Positions 63,204 through 64,000 of a stretch of 64,000 nt of DNA are shown piece after piece. This DNA comes from Variovorax sp. PBS-H4. GTDB taxonomy: Bacteria; Pseudomonadota; Gammaproteobacteria; Burkholderiales; Burkholderiaceae_C. Each line of letters begins with the position of its first letter. Within the stretch, counting starts at the first letter, position 1. The position numbers and the translations under genes are program-made. The notes below the pieces were generated by a model. It ran no database searches. It saw only the letters and a list, made by a program, of their open reading frames with translations, and was not told the origin of the DNA. The stretch spans positions 2,480,001 through 2,544,000 of the forward strand of contig NZ_LR594675.1 of NCBI RefSeq assembly GCF_901827205.1, in the 5' to 3' direction.

Positions 63204-63851
63204 TCAAGGCGCCAGCCGCTCGCGTACCCACGCGTCGTCCTCGCGCCGATAGCGCAGCCGGTCGTGCAGCCTGCTCTTGCGGCCCTGCCAGAACTCCCAG
63301 CGGTCGGGCACCAACCGGTAGCCGCCCCAGTGCGGCGGCCTCGGCGGCGAGAGCATGTGCCTCGCGGCCTGCAAGGCCGCGTTCTTCACCAGCACGTCCC
63401 GCCCGCTGATCACTTCGCTCTGCGGGCTGGCCCAGGCGCCGATGCGTGAATCGAGCGGGCGGCTCGCAAAGTAGGCATCGCTCTCGGACTCTTCGACCTT
63501 GCCGACCCGGCCTTCGATGCGCACCACGCGCTCCAGCTCGACCCAGTGGAACTGCAGTGCCGCCCACGGATTGCCCGCGAGCTCCTGGCCCTTGCGGCTG
63601 TCGTAGTTCGTGTACCAGACGATGCCGCGCGCGTCGTAGCCCTTGATCAGCACGATGCGGGTCGAGGGGCGCAGGTCGCTGCCGACCGTGGCCAGTGTCA
63701 TGGCGTTGGGCTCGGGCAGCTGGGCGTCGATGGCCTCTGCGAGCCAGCGCTCGAACTGCATGAGCGGGTCGGGCGCGCTGCTCGCCTCGTCCAGCTCGGC
63801 GCGCTCGTAGCTCTTGCGCAGAGCGGCCAGGGTGTCGTTGGGAAAACTCAT
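63204..63851 (-). CDS. pdxH: Pyridoxamine 5'-phosphate oxidase
   Basis: The predicted protein has 215 residues. FMN and PLP binding motifs are evident: TRIVLIKGYDARGIVWYTNY, ERVVRIEGRVGKV, ASPQSEVI and the C-terminal signature HWGGYRLVPDRWEFWQGRKS, then LHDRLRYRR. The enzyme makes pyridoxal 5'-phosphate from PNP or PMP. Length is standard for the family. Confidence 0.95.
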   Translation of the reverse strand: MSFPNDTLAALRKSYERAELDEASSAPDPLMQFERWLAEAIDAQLPEPNAMTLATVGSDLRPSTRIVLIKGYDARGIVWYTNYDSRKGQELAGNPWAALQFHWVELERVVRIEGRVGKVEESESDAYFASRPLDSRIGAWASPQSEVISGRDVLVKNAALQAARHMLSPPRPPHWGGYRLVPDRWEFWQGRKSRLHDRLRYRREDDAWVRERLAP

Positions 63852-63892
63852 GAGGCGGATTGTTGCGCACGCCGGGCGTGGATACTGCGGGC

Positions 63893-64000
63893 ATGGAATT
63901 GCGTGCTCCCACCGTCATCGTGCTCGCCTCCGGGCGCGGAGAGCGCTTTCTCGCCTCGGGTGGCACGGCGCACAAGCTGTGGGCCTTGCTGGACGGGCGG
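63893..64000 (+). CDS. MocA-like nucleotidyltransferase, N-terminal fragment
   Basis: The first 36 residues run off the right edge. TVIVLASGRGERFLASGGTA matches the nucleotide-binding signature of MobA/MocA-type nucleotidyltransferases (molybdenum cofactor cytidylyl- or guanylyltransferases), with the lysine of the HKL segment following. It is divergent from pdxH. Too little is present to decide the substrate. Confidence 0.72.
   Translation, partial: MELRAPTVIVLASGRGERFLASGGTAHKLWALLDGR

Overview
The window is GC-rich, densely coding chromosomal DNA with the hallmarks of a beta-proteobacterium of the order Burkholderiales, most like Comamonadaceae (Variovorax-type). The reasons are two Bug/TctC-type periplasmic receptors in a CoA-catabolic operon, two-partner secretion with a Burkholderiales-style CdiA, the Pcm-rhodanese-TolC-WaaA neighbourhood, and a palindromic repeat of the kind common in Comamonadaceae. 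I saw no tRNA, rRNA, CRISPR array, intact insertion sequence or phage gene. The species assignment is inference.

Layout. (1) 1-11,640, almost all minus strand: an apparent envelope system. An ECF sigma factor and its membrane anti-sigma precede a Tat-exported caspase-like protein. Beyond a divergent alpha/beta hydrolase lie two tandem paralogous secreted proteins made of 34-residue repeats, a small secreted protein, a large lipoprotein (CsgG-like N-terminus, peptidoglycan-binding domain, DUF4384), a small membrane protein and a GIN-domain (DUF2807) protein. Then come an OmpA-like protein, a caspase domain fused to a TssJ-like domain, TssL and the start of TssM. Four of these units carry the same bipartite promoter-like motif, GAACC-N15-GCAACCC, which looks like an ECF regulon signature. 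(2) 11.7-18.5 kb: an IclR-regulated catabolic operon (two Bug receptors, enoyl-CoA hydratase, ADP-forming acyl-CoA synthetase, hydroxyacid dehydrogenase) with a perfect inverted repeat upstream. (3) 18.7-32.7 kb: a contact-dependent inhibition locus with TpsB transporter, a 3114-residue CdiA with a nuclease C-terminus and a YezG-like immunity gene. It is followed by a displaced CdiA-CT module of PoNe/PoNi type attached to a 370-bp copy of the CdiA pre-toxin region, and a scrap of a further nuclease toxin.

(4) 32.7-38.7 kb: copper handling (Csp-like four-helix protein, CopA, CueR with two CueR operators), then a tri-heme membrane cytochrome, a soluble cytochrome c and a DUF1345 membrane protein. 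(5) 38.7-44.7 kb: alkylation repair (Ada/AlkA, Ogt) with an EamA transporter, then phosphomannomutase and WaaA. (6) 44.7-48.6 kb: a galactose-oxidase-like lipoprotein with very long Ala-Pro linkers, followed by a gene-poor stretch. (7) 48.6-56.4 kb: an efflux operon TetR-MFP-RND-Pcm-rhodanese-TolC in which the RND gene is frameshifted by a palindromic repeat insertion. (8) 56.4-64 kb: MsrA, a small membrane protein with a TonB-dependent receptor, an aspartokinase homologue lacking key catalytic residues, an aldo/keto reductase, an AEC transporter, PdxH and the start of a nucleotidyltransferase.

The most novel content is region 1. It combines a sigma-factor regulon, exported caspases, repeat proteins with a possible dedicated outer-membrane exporter, and a TssJ-L-M membrane complex. 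Apart from TssL/TssM, the two caspase folds and the sigma/anti-sigma pair, these functions are inferences.
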